64,000 nt of DNA from Lithodes maja (taxonomy: Eukaryota; Arthropoda; Malacostraca; Decapoda; Lithodidae): NCBI GenBank assembly GCA_037953745.1, contig JBAKBP010007932.1:1-64000 (forward strand), written 5' to 3'. This document shows positions 33,952 to 43,577 of the stretch, one piece after another; position 1 is the stretch's first letter, and every line of letters begins with the position of its first letter. The notes beneath the pieces are model-generated. The model did not search any database, was not told where the DNA came from, and saw only the letters and a program-made list of their open reading frames with translations. A program made the position numbers and the translations under genes.

Positions 33952-33953
33952 TT

Positions 33954-35810
33954 TGTTACAACCGGGCACTCGGGTACACAAGGGCTCTCAAACAGGACTC
34001 GAGTATGGCTCGCTGCCACAACGGAAACACACGATCCCAACCCCAGAGTACTGCCAGCCGAACAAAAAACACCAATACCCTCCAGAGTTCTATCTGCTAT
34101 AACGGGGTATACAAGAACTCGGTACTAGCGTTTCACAACAGACTAATAAAGAGACGGGAGTTATCTAGTCTGGTCAACAATCAAACAAAGAAGTAAATAC
34201 AACAACACCAAAGAATAGTGTTGGCTGAAGCCGAAGTAATCCACCCTTGACTAAGAACTTAAGAAGTCCTCCACCCTCTACTTCGGATCGGCACTATTAC
34301 GTTACGTTAAACAATAGTCCTCGAGCATCGAGCAAGGAATCTTCTGATAAAGTTAGATGCTTCTCGGATACTCGTGAGAAGTAAGTATCGGATTTTGAAC
34401 AGCAATTCAATAAGCAACACACTGGCAATTAACTAACATTAAAGGCTTTAAATTGACATAAGAAGAATTATAAGAATAGACAATAGTAAATGGCAAACAT
34501 AAAAAAGAAGTACTCCGACAATGCACTGGCAATAGCCTACTAGGATTGTGCTCGTGGGCCACTAATCTCTAAAGTAGCTAAGCGTGCCACACATGAAATC
34601 AATAGTGCATAAACAATAACATACATAAGGAAAGCTTCGATACTATGCTGTATCTTTTGACCGAGCAAAGTCTAGCTGGGATGTAGTAGGCTAGGAAACA
34701 ATGGCTGAGCAAGCGGCTCGTAGCCTAGCGAGGTCCTTAAGACTGTGCGGCCAAATTACGTTAATTGACGGGATGCTCTCTTGAGAGATCCAGATCACTA
34801 GTATCTGGTTCTCTCCTGGCGATCCTCTCAAAGTCAAGCAAACAAGTTAGCACAGTGTTGGGTGGCAGAGGCAAAAGCCCTCACTCGCAACACAGCGCTA
34901 AACTCGCAAGGTACACAGTCAGAAAGACCACCTAGGCTTCCCAAGTCTCCGTTGCGATTGTACAGGTTCAACAAAACCTAATACACATAGGGAATCACAA
35001 CTCCAGTAGCCTTATCCCAGTCTAGCATTACTTAGATCAGCAGAAAACAGGAACATGAATAATCATACACAGGGAAATGCATATACGAGTGCAACAAACA
35101 TTAATCAATCCTATTCTAGTTTTCCCTTCCAAAATAGGCTATCTAATAGGCATATATCTCGTGAGAACTCAAGCGATAATACTTTGGCTGACTAGCTCTG
35201 CACCAAAGGGATCATTGAGGTTATAAAGGGTTGGGAAGAGAAGAAGATAGGCGGTTCAGAGAGTAGAGAAAGTTCACATCAGTCGGAAGAATATGTATAG
35301 TAGCAAGGGATATGAGAAGTCGCTCTGCCTAATGAGTTCTGAAGAATATGTGGCGAGACTTCCCTTTTTATACTCGGCCCTCTAGTGAGCATATCGCAAA
35401 CTACTAAGGACCGCCCACTGGCAATCATTACGTAAGATTCTCTCTCAATCTGGGATCGACAAAGGATTTCCCACGCGCTGAGGAGGGAGGAGGGAGGAGG
35501 GAGGAGGGAGTTAGGCCTACCTGCCGCGTGGCGCACTCACTGTCCCCCGTTACGTAATCTCTCTCTCTCCTCTCATCATTACAAATAAGTCCCACACACA
35601 ATACTTATAACTAATGATATAAAATAGAACTCGTTGACTCAGATGAAAACAAAATACATATTTATAATACTTATAGTACAACGGCTCACATAAACTAAGT
35701 TAGGAAACTCTACACAGACTACAGCCAAAGTTCCTGCCCTGACGATCCTAGCGAGAGTGGGGCCTGACTGGGCGTTCTGTACAGCATGCTCATACTCGAC
35801 ATGCGTCACA
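33954..35810 (-). repeat. 5' LTR of the Gmr1-like element
   Basis: 1,857 bp, near-identical to the 3' LTR; one difference is an extra GAGGAGG-type unit near 35490. TATA box at about 35363-35372 and hairpin at 34783-34815. Confidence 0.93.
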
Positions 35811-36553
35811 ATGTACAAACCTTCCTTAATAGCCTCCACATCTCCGGGATCCTCCTTAATAATGGAAAGATGTTTTAAGATCGTGGCATTAAGAAGAAAC
35901 TGTGAGCAAGTCGCCCCGAACAACACTACCTTAAATCGGAAGCAAAGTAAGGGTGAAGATAAATCCAAGGGATCCTTCGGCCCCAGAAATTGGGTGTAAT
36001 CACGATCTTCTTCATGAAGTCTCAACATGAGAAAGGCCTTCTCGATGTCACTTATCCAGGCATATTTGTGGACCCTGAATCTCGGTAATATCTTTGCTAG
36101 ATCCGGCACTAGTGATGGCCCTGTGTAAAGGCAGTCATTAAGACTTGGTCTGCCCTTGCCAATACTAGCGGAACAGTCGTACACAATACGAACGGGCATC
36201 GTTGTACTATTCTTGGTGACCCCGTGATGTGCCAAATAATTACTGTTTTCAGTAACACCGAAAGGAACCTCTTCAATAAAATCACGATGAAGTTGATCTT
36301 GGATAACGTTGGTATAGTGACTACAATAGACAGGTTCTTGTTTGAAACGCTTCTGCAGACCCCTTAGGCGACCCGCTGCTAAACCATAATTAGAAGGCAG
36401 CTTCTCTTTATGTTGGTTCCATGGCAGTCTGACTTTATATTGCTGATTCTGTGCAGAGTATGTTACTGTCTCCTTGTATATGTCCAACGCAGTCATGTTT
36501 TCCTTTGAATCTTCGTTTGGAGAAATTCCTAGATGATCCAGTCCCACATACAT
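35811..36553 (-). pseudogene. BEL/Pao reverse transcriptase, 3'-truncated
   Basis: RT motifs RIVYDCSAS, SDIEKAFLMLRL (first catalytic Asp, about 36040) and LFGATCSQFLLNA are present. The frame then reads GLYI and enters the gypsy LTR at 35810, so the second catalytic Asp motif is absent. The apparent C-terminus to 35639 is LTR sequence. Confidence 0.85.
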
Positions 36554-37544
36554 TTTAATTCATTATGACATGGATTACTTGATTCCGTGGATATATATTG
36601 ATCCATCGGGGTGACCGCAACCTTCAAAATTGTAACTACCTCTACTTGGGCGCTAGACTTATCGTTATGGCAGGAGCCACTTAGTGCATAGCCAAATTTA
36701 GTGGGTAAGAGAATTATGTCACCCTCCTTTTTGTACCCTGGCCGCACTAAGTCATAATAATAATCGGCACCAACCAACAAGTCCAGTCGAGATATTTGTG
36801 TCATTGGAGGATCACCTAATTTGTAACCCTTGTTTCGCAAAACTCTCATGTCTGCTTCAAGGCATTCTGATCCTTTGTGATCTGGGAGAGTTTCTACCAC
36901 AACTGCTTGTAGAGGATAGTTTCTGCCCGGAACTTGTATTTGAAGGACACTACTGGGTACTTTCTGCTCTCACATGCTCCGGTAATCCCTCGCAACTGTA
37001 GCTCTTCATCACCCACTTTTATATAATGGATCAAGTCTAGAGCGGAATTTAAAATGAAGGTGCGCTGTGAGCACTGATCCAGCAGTGTTCTCATCTTGAC
37101 TGTTCCTCTTGATTCCTTAACTGTTGGCAGCATTACAGTTGGGAGGATAATACTAGTCTTCTTTGACGACACAGACATCGTGGTAGTTTGCGTCTTGGTC
37201 TTTGTTACCTGTTGAGGTTTTTGCTCCTTCTTTGCACCGTCCCATTGAGATCTGGTCTGACAGAGGATACGGTAGTGTCTGTTTTGACAGAACTTGCAGC
37301 TGCGGATGTCAGGTTTCACACAACCATTGCTCCCATGGGTTGAAGAAAAGCACCCGGTGCAAAGGTTGAGTTGTTTTGCGCGTTTTACTTTCAGAGCACT
37401 GGTTTTGAATTTGAGACACTTAAACCATGCATGTGCCCTTTCGCACAACTTGTAACCCTTCCTTCGCACCGAGGCCTCCTGCACCGCAAAGGATGCTGAA
37501 GCAACTGGTATGTGTGGTGTAATCCGTTCTGCTACACTTTCCAT
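36529..37544 (-). pseudogene. BEL/Pao zinc knuckles and protease region
   Basis: Two overlapping minus frames (37544-36894 and 36900-36529). Cysteine-rich knuckles LCTGCFSSTHGSNGC and CKFCQNRHYRILC come first, then the protease core RTLLDQCSQRTFI (catalytic Asp; the usual Asp-Ser-Gly is Asp-Gln-Cys here). LLVGADYYYDLV follows, a hallmark of the region between protease and RT in BEL elements. A frameshift joins the two frames near 36895. Confidence 0.75.
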
Positions 37545-37559
37545 GTTAAATACTTCTGT

Positions 37560-38378
37560 CTAGTAAGCCTGGACAAACCTTTCTAGGTCCAGACCTTCTT
37601 CACCTAAAGTTCTCTTTAATGTTTCCTTTAGTGGGGATGGCAATTTATTCATGAGAATTACAAGACTAGCTTCATGAAGGGTAATTTATAGGGTCTCTAT
37701 TGACCTCAGTGTACTTTCAAAACTAGCATAGAATCCCTTTAGTTCCTCGATATTGTAAAAGGGAGGATTCAAAGTAGTAAGGTTAGTTATATGTGCCGCC
37801 TTAATTCTATCCCTGTGCCCATAGGTTTTCTGTAGAAGGGCAACCGCTGTTTGGTAGCTGGCTCCCTCAATTGCGAAACCTTCAATTAGTTGTTTTGCCT
37901 CGCCATTCAGTTGACCTCTTAAGTAGGTGAATTTTTGGATGTCACTGAGCTCCGCATTGCTGTGGACACTACAGTGGAACATATCCCAGAATCCCAACCA
38001 TAGAGTGGGATCACTGTCAAACACAGGAAGGGTTATTTTCGGCAATCTTATACTGGTATTTCTGTTAACTGCAGCACGATTTGGCTCCTTGTATTTTAGC
38101 TTACCTTTGAGGAGGATGATAACTTTATCAAGACACTCTATATAATCCACGTCTGTTTCTATATCCGCGAAATACTCGGCGTCATCTTCATAGAGCGTTT
38201 CCATTTCGCGGTGACATAAATTGAAATCTTCGAGCTGTCTTAATACCGAAGCTAATTTAGCCTCAATCGCATCATTATCTGCATTAACTAACAATGTATT
38301 AATATATTTGGTGATCCTAGTCAAACCACTCTTGATACCCCCCTTGTGTCGCTTGTACTGGGACAGTGTCAACGACAT
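37560..38378 (-). pseudogene. BEL/Pao gag, N-terminal part
   Basis: Opens at Met 38378 (MSLTLSQYKRHKGGIK) and runs 230 codons to 37686; similarity continues in another frame to about 37560 (NKLPSPLKETL). Blocks RLPKITLPVFDSDP, WLGFWDMFHCSVH, QKFTYLRGQL and LLQKTYGHRDRIKAAH are typical of BEL/Pao gag and parallel the gag at 60136-61180. Confidence 0.8.
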
Positions 38379-38829
38379 GATGGCAATACACAGGAAATAG
38401 AATAGTATAATACTATATCTTACCTATATGGACGTAAAGCGCACTCAGAAAGTTAGCTGACGCCAATAAAGGCAAGATATAGGAAACCCCGACTTAACCC
38501 TTAAAGATCGGGGCCCGACTTAAGTCCGAATCGAGAAAATTGGACTAAATGGCGGGGTCCGACTAAAGTCCATGGGCGTATTCCCGCCCTAATTTAGGTG
38601 GAAAGCGAAACTTGGTGGTCAGGCGGTGTACTACAAGGTCCCACCCACACATCCCCACTGCATGACCATGACTCAGTAACCCTCAAGCAGCCGTAATGGA
38701 AGGTCAAGATTTGCCCGTGTCCGATTTGGTGGCCCCTAGTGCGTCGCGCCACCCTACTCATCACGCCCGGCTCATTACTCATCACGGCCCACTCATCACG
38801 CCTGGCTCACCGCCCAGGAACTAGATATC

Positions 38830-39052
38830 ATGCTGAACTCTTCAGAACTTTCTAATAGGCTGTTGAATGAAACCATGGAAGGTCTGGGTGAGAGTTTTGA
38901 TAGTGTGGATGACTGGGAAGACGAAAATATGCCGATCATAGGCTTTCACCCCAAGCATAATTTGCGTGTCGCAAATGTTGTGGTTGATGTTGCACAGACC
39001 GTTGAGCAAAATGGAGACGTTCCTGACGAAGAACATACTGGTGTGGGTGTTG
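38830..39052 (+). pseudogene. Probable piggyBac transposase exon 1
   Basis: Open from Met 38830; acidic (SVDDWEDEN, PDEEHTG), as piggyBac N-termini usually are. It ends at a consensus donor, G/GTAAGT at 39052/39053, in phase 1. Assignment depends on the downstream exon; there is no diagnostic motif in the exon itself. Confidence 0.5.
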
Positions 39053-39103
39053 GTAAGTACAATTTACATTTTATAATTGCTTGAAAGTTTGATTGCAAGC
39101 ATT

Positions 39104-39547
39104 TTATCACCTTTCGAGCGGGTGGTGGAGTATATTTCACTGTGCCGCTCAGCGTTTTTTTTTATACCCTAAATGGGGTTGTTTCCGTGCTCTTTTTCAT
39201 GCATAAACAAGACCCAGAGCATAATACAAGTATATATCCCTGAAAGGGCGTAAATTGAGCTTTCCAATGACACCCGAACCATCCTTCTACGATCACTGGT
39301 TGTCTTGCAACGATCGTGCAACATGAGTGCAAAAACCCTAAAATACGGTAATTTCCTTATATAATTCCCTGTGTGGCGAGGGAGGGAGGGTAGATGTAAT
39401 TGTAAGTGGAGTAATGCTCAGTAGGTCCACGGGCCACGGCGGCAGCGGCGAGCGGTCAGGAGGTAATTTATGCTCCTAATCACCGCTCCGCTCTCTCTCA
39501 GAGCACATAACGTCCTCAAAATTGCACTCTATAAGAAATTTCCTTTG
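39104..39547 (-). mobile_element. Diverged relative of the MITE at 3443-3930
   Basis: Starts CACCTTTCGAGCGGG and stays alignable with the reverse complement of 3443-3930, including AAGACCCAGA and TATCCCTGAAAGGGC, to about 39535. It is flanked by CATTTTAT on both sides (39096-39103 and 39548-39555), which may be an 8-bp duplication or a chance of the tandem repeat it sits in. The second terminus is not recognisable. Confidence 0.55.
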
Positions 39548-39960
39548 CATTTTATAGCGTATTATTTGCAGGCGTTCGGTAAAATTTCTCACGATAACCA
39601 GGGTGTACGGTACATTTCTCATGATAATACAAGCAACAACGAAGCTTGGCGAAGATTGTGGTCTACAATATACCTTTTTATAATTGCATGTGACCTTGTA
39701 ATTGCTTGAAAGTTTGATTGCAAGCATTTTATAGCGTATTATTTGCAGGCGTTCGGTAAATTTCTCACGATAACCAGGGTGTACGGTACATTTCTCACGA
39801 TAATACAAGCAACAACGAAGCTTGGCGAAGATTGTGGTCTACAATATACCTTTTTATAATTGCATGTGACCTTGTAATTGCTTAAAAGTTTGATTGCAAG
39901 CATTTTATAGCGTATTATTTTCAGGCGTTCAGTAAATTTCTTACGGCAATATAAACAACG
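39548..39960 (+). repeat. Tandem repeat, about 177-bp unit, in the piggyBac intron
   Basis: Units start CATTTTATAGCGTATTATTT at 39548, 39725 and 39901 (the third partial). Each holds CTCACGATAACCAGGGTGTA and ends AGTTTGATTGCAAG. A further piece lies at 39060-39103, before the MITE, so the MITE split the array. Confidence 0.85.
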
Positions 39961-40690
39961 AAAGATTGAATATTTGTGCTTGGCATTACAAGTGATCACT
40001 CCCATTATCGAACTATATGGGCCATGGCCAGTTCGGTCACAGGGAGTATTCGATTACACAGAGAAAATTATTTATTTGTCATTATTATTAGGTTATTAGT
40101 CCTTTTAACTATTTATATGTCTCTATTATTATATTGGCAACATACCTTCATACCAGGGGTCATAAATATATCAAAATAAGTCCTGTGGGACTATGAAATA
40201 GCTATTATTGGACAAGGAAAATATTTTGTTCATCCCTCCACTGGAACATCAACAACAATGTCAACAACGTATCGCCGTCGGCAGTGTGCAGTACTGCCAA
40301 TACGTATAGCGACTTCCGCTAGATCTAGAGACCTTTACTTCGATCTAGCAGCAATGACTTACACTAGCAGTTTTGTTTTGAAATTTCAGAACAATTTCGA
40401 AGTGATATTATATGGATTTTGCCAATTCATATTTCTAGTGGTATTTATCATGTCTTACATCTAACAATATATGCTAGCGGATTTAACTTCAATTGGTAAC
40501 CCTCCCGCTCGAGTAGGCTCGAAGAAAATCATAATGGTGGCACTTTAGTAAACAGGTGATAAACAAAACCGCATGCGTATTTGTTTGGTGTATTGTTATT
40601 ATGGTAAGTTGGCTACCTACTATTGTTTATAAGATACAGTATAGTAAGTAATGATAAGTAAATTATTATATATCGGCGATTTCAGTCAGT
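39961..40690. other. Intron-like stretch without recognised feature
   Basis: About 730 bp of AT-rich DNA between the tandem repeat and a poly-T tract. Short open frames (for example 40258-40464) show nothing familiar. Confidence 0.4.
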
Positions 40691-40716
40691 TTTTTTTTTT
40701 TTTTTTTTTTTGCTAG

Positions 40717-41291
40717 ATAGCGGGAAGAGGAGATACCTGCAGGACCGTGTCACAGGCAACAGGACTGTAGTTGTTATCTCCAAACCTGACGCTGTCCTGG
40801 AGTATAATGTGAACATGCGGTTGGTGGACAAAAGTGATATGCAGATCACTGCTGTTGACTGCCTGAGGAAGACCTGTAAATGGTACAAGAAGGTCGTACT
40901 CCATCTTCTTGATGTCACTGTCCTCAACGCATCCAACCTGTGGATGACGCACACAGGAAAGAAGACCTCTGTAAGTCTGTTCTCCAAGGACATCACAGAG
41001 GCCATATTCCGTAAGCACGGAACCACACGTGCGGCACCAGTTCCGAGGGCGATCGTGGATTTGCCCAGCCGCCTTGAGTGCCTCTTGACTCACAGGCTTG
41101 TGACTGTACCTCCCAACCCTAACCAACTTGCTGCTGGCCGGGTGGCCGAAAAGAAGGTGTGCCACGTCTGCAGTGACACGACAAGGAGGCCCCGACATAG
41201 GAGGGAAGACACGTCCAAGTGTAGTCGGTGTGATGTGGGACTCTGTCCTATTCCTTGCTACACCGAGTACCACACACTGGAACACTTCTAA
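40717..41291 (+). pseudogene. piggyBac transposase C-terminal exon
   Basis: Preceded by about 21 T and GCTAG (acceptor AG at 40715-40716). The frame gives ISKPDAVLEYN and MRLVDKSDMQ (the third catalytic Asp block), RKTCKWYKKV and LLDVTVLNA, then a C-terminal zinc ribbon CHVC...CSRCDVGLCPIPC with YHT before the stop at 41291. Joining to the donor at 39052 is in phase. The first two catalytic Asp residues are not encoded anywhere in the element. Such a product might bind DNA but could not transpose. Confidence 0.8.
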
Positions 41292-41322
41292 CCTCCTCCC
41301 TTCTTGCCAATCATTCATAACT

Positions 41323-41500
41323 TCATTCAATCATTCATTCATCTATTTCAAAATACCTCATGAATTCATGTCATTCATAACTTCATTCAATCATTCATTC
41401 ATCTATTTCAAAATACCTCATGAATTCATGTCATTCATAACTTCATTCAATCATTCATTCATCTATTTCAAAGTACCTCATGAATTCATATCATTCAATC
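41323..41500. repeat. Minisatellite, 60-bp unit, about three copies
   Basis: Near-perfect copies containing TCATTCATCTATTTCAAA and CCTCATGAATTCAT; CATT-rich throughout. It follows the transposase stop codon. Confidence 0.9.
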
Positions 41501-41637
41501 ATTCATATGGTGGAATAGCACACTACCCAAACACAAGTGCATTCATCATCATCAGCAACATCACCCATTACATCCATAAGTTTCGAATCTCATCCATCCA
41601 TCTGGTTCTTGGTCCACCTCATACATCCATGTCATTC

Positions 41638-41882
41638 ATTCATACATACATTCATACACTCGCTATAGGCAGTTCTGCCTTTTGTTTACCTCAATCACAT
41701 TCATACACTCGCTATAGGCAGTTCTGCCTTTTGTCTACCTCAATCACATTCATACACTCGCTATAGGCAGTTCTGCCTTTTCCCTACCTCAATCACATAA
41801 CTGCCTTTTACCTACCTCAATCACATAACTGCCTTTTACCTACCTCAATCACATAACTGCCTTTTGCCTACCTCAATCACAT
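41638..41882. repeat. Minisatellite with TACCTCAATCACAT core
   Basis: Three units of about 54 bp (CACTCGCTATAGGCAGTTCT ...) pass into three shorter units of about 29 bp (AACTGCCTTTTACCTACCTC). This suggests internal deletion and re-amplification. Confidence 0.85.
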
Positions 41883-42011
41883 GTGGATTACACCTCCTGG
41901 GAACGCCACAAAAACAAAATTAGTCGTCAACACTACTCCATAGGGTGATTTGGAAATGTGTTGAAATAATATTATATATAAAACAAAACAAAAATTCCTG
42001 CAAAGCAAGCG

Positions 42012-42014
<3 letters not shown>

Positions 42015-42050
<36 letters not shown>

Positions 42051-42368
42051 ATGCAGAAACTGAACTGAAGAAAGAGTGAAAAAGATATATTAATACAGAA
42101 ATATTACAAGCAAATAAAGAAAGAGGGATTAGAGAAAATAATAATGAGAATTACATATACGGATGAGGAAGAGAGAGAGAGAGAGAAAGAGAGAATACAG
42201 AAACTGAACTGAAGAAAGAGTGAAAAAGATATAATAATACAGAAATATTACAAGCAAATAAATGAAATAGAGGGATTAGTTAGAGAAAATAATAATGAGA
42301 ATTACATATACGGATGAGGAAGAGAGAGACAGAGCGCGCGAGAGAGGGAAAGCGAGCGAGCCAGAGAA

Positions 42369-42404
<36 letters not shown>

Positions 42405-42540
42405 GGGAGGAGTGAGAGAGATTAGAGAAAATAATAATGAGAATTACATATACGGATGAGGGAGAGAGAGAGAGACAGAGCGCGCGAGAGAGGGAAAGGC
42501 GAGCAAGCCAGAGAGAGAGCGCGGGAGGCCGAAGTCAGGG
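42015..42540. repeat. GA-rich microsatellites with a repeated 45-bp block
   Basis: GAGA runs at 42017-42047, 42172-42192, 42323-42405 and 42462-42520 alternate with three copies of AATAATAATGAGAATTACAT (about 42139, 42290, 42430). Non-coding. Confidence 0.85.
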
Positions 42541-42847
42541 CAAAGCAAACGCATCCAAACCTGCCCGGGAAATAGACCAAAAAGTACCTCCTCTTCCTCA
42601 CCTCTTCCCACCCTCCACACTGGCTCATAACATCCATAATGGACTTATATGGGGATACGAAGAGTTGCTCTTTCCAAAAAATATCGTTTCGTTCGCATTG
42701 GAGCCATATTAACGGCACTAGGGCGAGTGAAAGTGAGCGAATATTTCGGGATTATGCCCGCTGGGCCGCACGGTGTAAAATACCTTACCACCGGCTAAAT
42801 AAAGGTTAAAGACTTAAACGTATTAATTAATTAAACGTGTGATACCG

Positions 42848-43095
42848 GGGTAGGGCAATAAGCGGGAAATATGACACGGAACGGAATAATAAAAGTAAAC
42901 GAACAACGCATAAATATCTCCACACTTAAATTTAAAAGGTAAACCTTATATTAAATGCGGCAATTTTGTTGGTGTAGGGCAATAATGAGGGAAATAAGAC
43001 GCAGAGCGCAATAATAACAGTTAACGAATGCCTACTATCTCCACTCACAAATTAAAAGTAATTAACCTTACATAATATGCGGCAAAATGTTGTTA
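42848..43095. repeat. Diverged duplication, about 122-bp unit
   Basis: Two copies share GTAGGGCAATAA, TCTCCAC and ATGCGGCAA. They sit right of the piggyBac end and may be BEL leader sequence displaced by it. Confidence 0.7.
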
Positions 43096-43131
43096 GAGTA
43101 CACTAAGGAAGGGAGGCCAAAAAGGTTTTAG

Positions 43132-43577
43132 TTAACCCGTCGAGCCCCGGCTGATTATTAATAAATGTACACCCAGAACCCGGCCGGTTTTGAATTTTTT
43201 TTTTTATTCCAGAAACAATAGCGAATGGGTTAGGAATGAAGGAAAAACCACGAAAAACCGATCAAAGAGCTCAAAAAATGGTCCTACAGATCCCCCGAAA
43301 ACGGATTTTACAAGAGTAAAAAATTGAAGGCAATTTCCCCCAAAAACCAGGTTATTGCGCGCTCACGCGCACGCACGTGGACTTTGAGAGTTTTCAACCA
43401 TAGGCACGGTTGCGTGGGATACGTACACAGTTCCCATACAAATCTGAGCCCTCTCGAGTGGCTACACCTGAGGTTACGGTTGGAGCAATTAGGGTGACTC
43501 GTCAGACGCGTCGCTGGGGCTGTGCGTTACATACATCGCCGACGCGCCAGACGCGTCGCTGGTGCTGGACGGGTTAA
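43132..43577. mobile_element. piggyBac-type MITE, 446 bp
   Basis: TTAA at both ends (43132-43135 and 43574-43577). TIRs are CCCGTCGAGCCCCGGC and CCCGTCCAGCACCAGC (13 of 16 match). Subterminal GACGCGTC repeats lie near 43505 and 43548. No transposase is encoded. Confidence 0.75.

Larger units (their letters stand above)
26375..35810 (-). mobile_element. Complete Ty3/gypsy LTR retrotransposon, Gmr1-like
   Basis: The 9.4-kb element has LTRs at both ends (26375-28224 and 33954-35810) that differ at roughly a dozen sites by eye (over 99 percent identity), so insertion was recent. A primer-binding site, a polypurine tract and one intact 1,707-codon frame are present. Pol order is protease-integrase-RT-RNase H, as in Ty1/copia, while RT and integrase sequences are Ty3/gypsy-like; this combination defines the Gmr1 group. 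Flanks show no matching target duplication (GTAG left, ATGT right), and the right flank is a BEL element that does not resume on the left. Confidence 0.92.
35811..38480 (-). mobile_element. BEL/Pao retrotransposon, truncated by the Gmr1-like LTR
   Basis: On minus, gag (from Met 38378), protease, the linker domain and the first half of a BEL-type RT follow in order, broken by frameshifts. The sequence ends abruptly at 35811, inside RT just before the catalytic YxDN-type motif, where the gypsy LTR starts. The 3' half and both LTRs are missing here. The upstream boundary is set by the piggyBac element at 38494. Confidence 0.85.
38494..42809 (+). mobile_element. piggyBac-like DNA transposon, core-deleted
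   Basis: The left end is TTAA followed by CCCTTAAAGATCGGGGC (38494 on). The proposed right end is TTAA at 42806-42809 preceded, read inward, by CCTTTATTTAGCCGG, which matches the MITE terminus at 3443 in most positions. Between them lie an acidic N-terminal exon, an intron-like region full of repeats, and a C-terminal exon with clear piggyBac transposase motifs. The central DDE core is missing. It appears to be inserted in the 5' leader of the BEL element. The left end is clearer than the right. Confidence 0.6.

Noticed and set aside
35639..35810. C-terminal residues of the BEL RT frame
   Set aside because: These codons lie in the gypsy LTR and are not BEL protein.
40713..41330. Minus-strand frame of 205 codons
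   Set aside because: Antisense shadow of the piggyBac C-terminal exon, whose motifs are clear on plus.
41323..41882. CRISPR-like array
   Set aside because: Contiguous tandem units without unique spacers, in eukaryotic transposon DNA.
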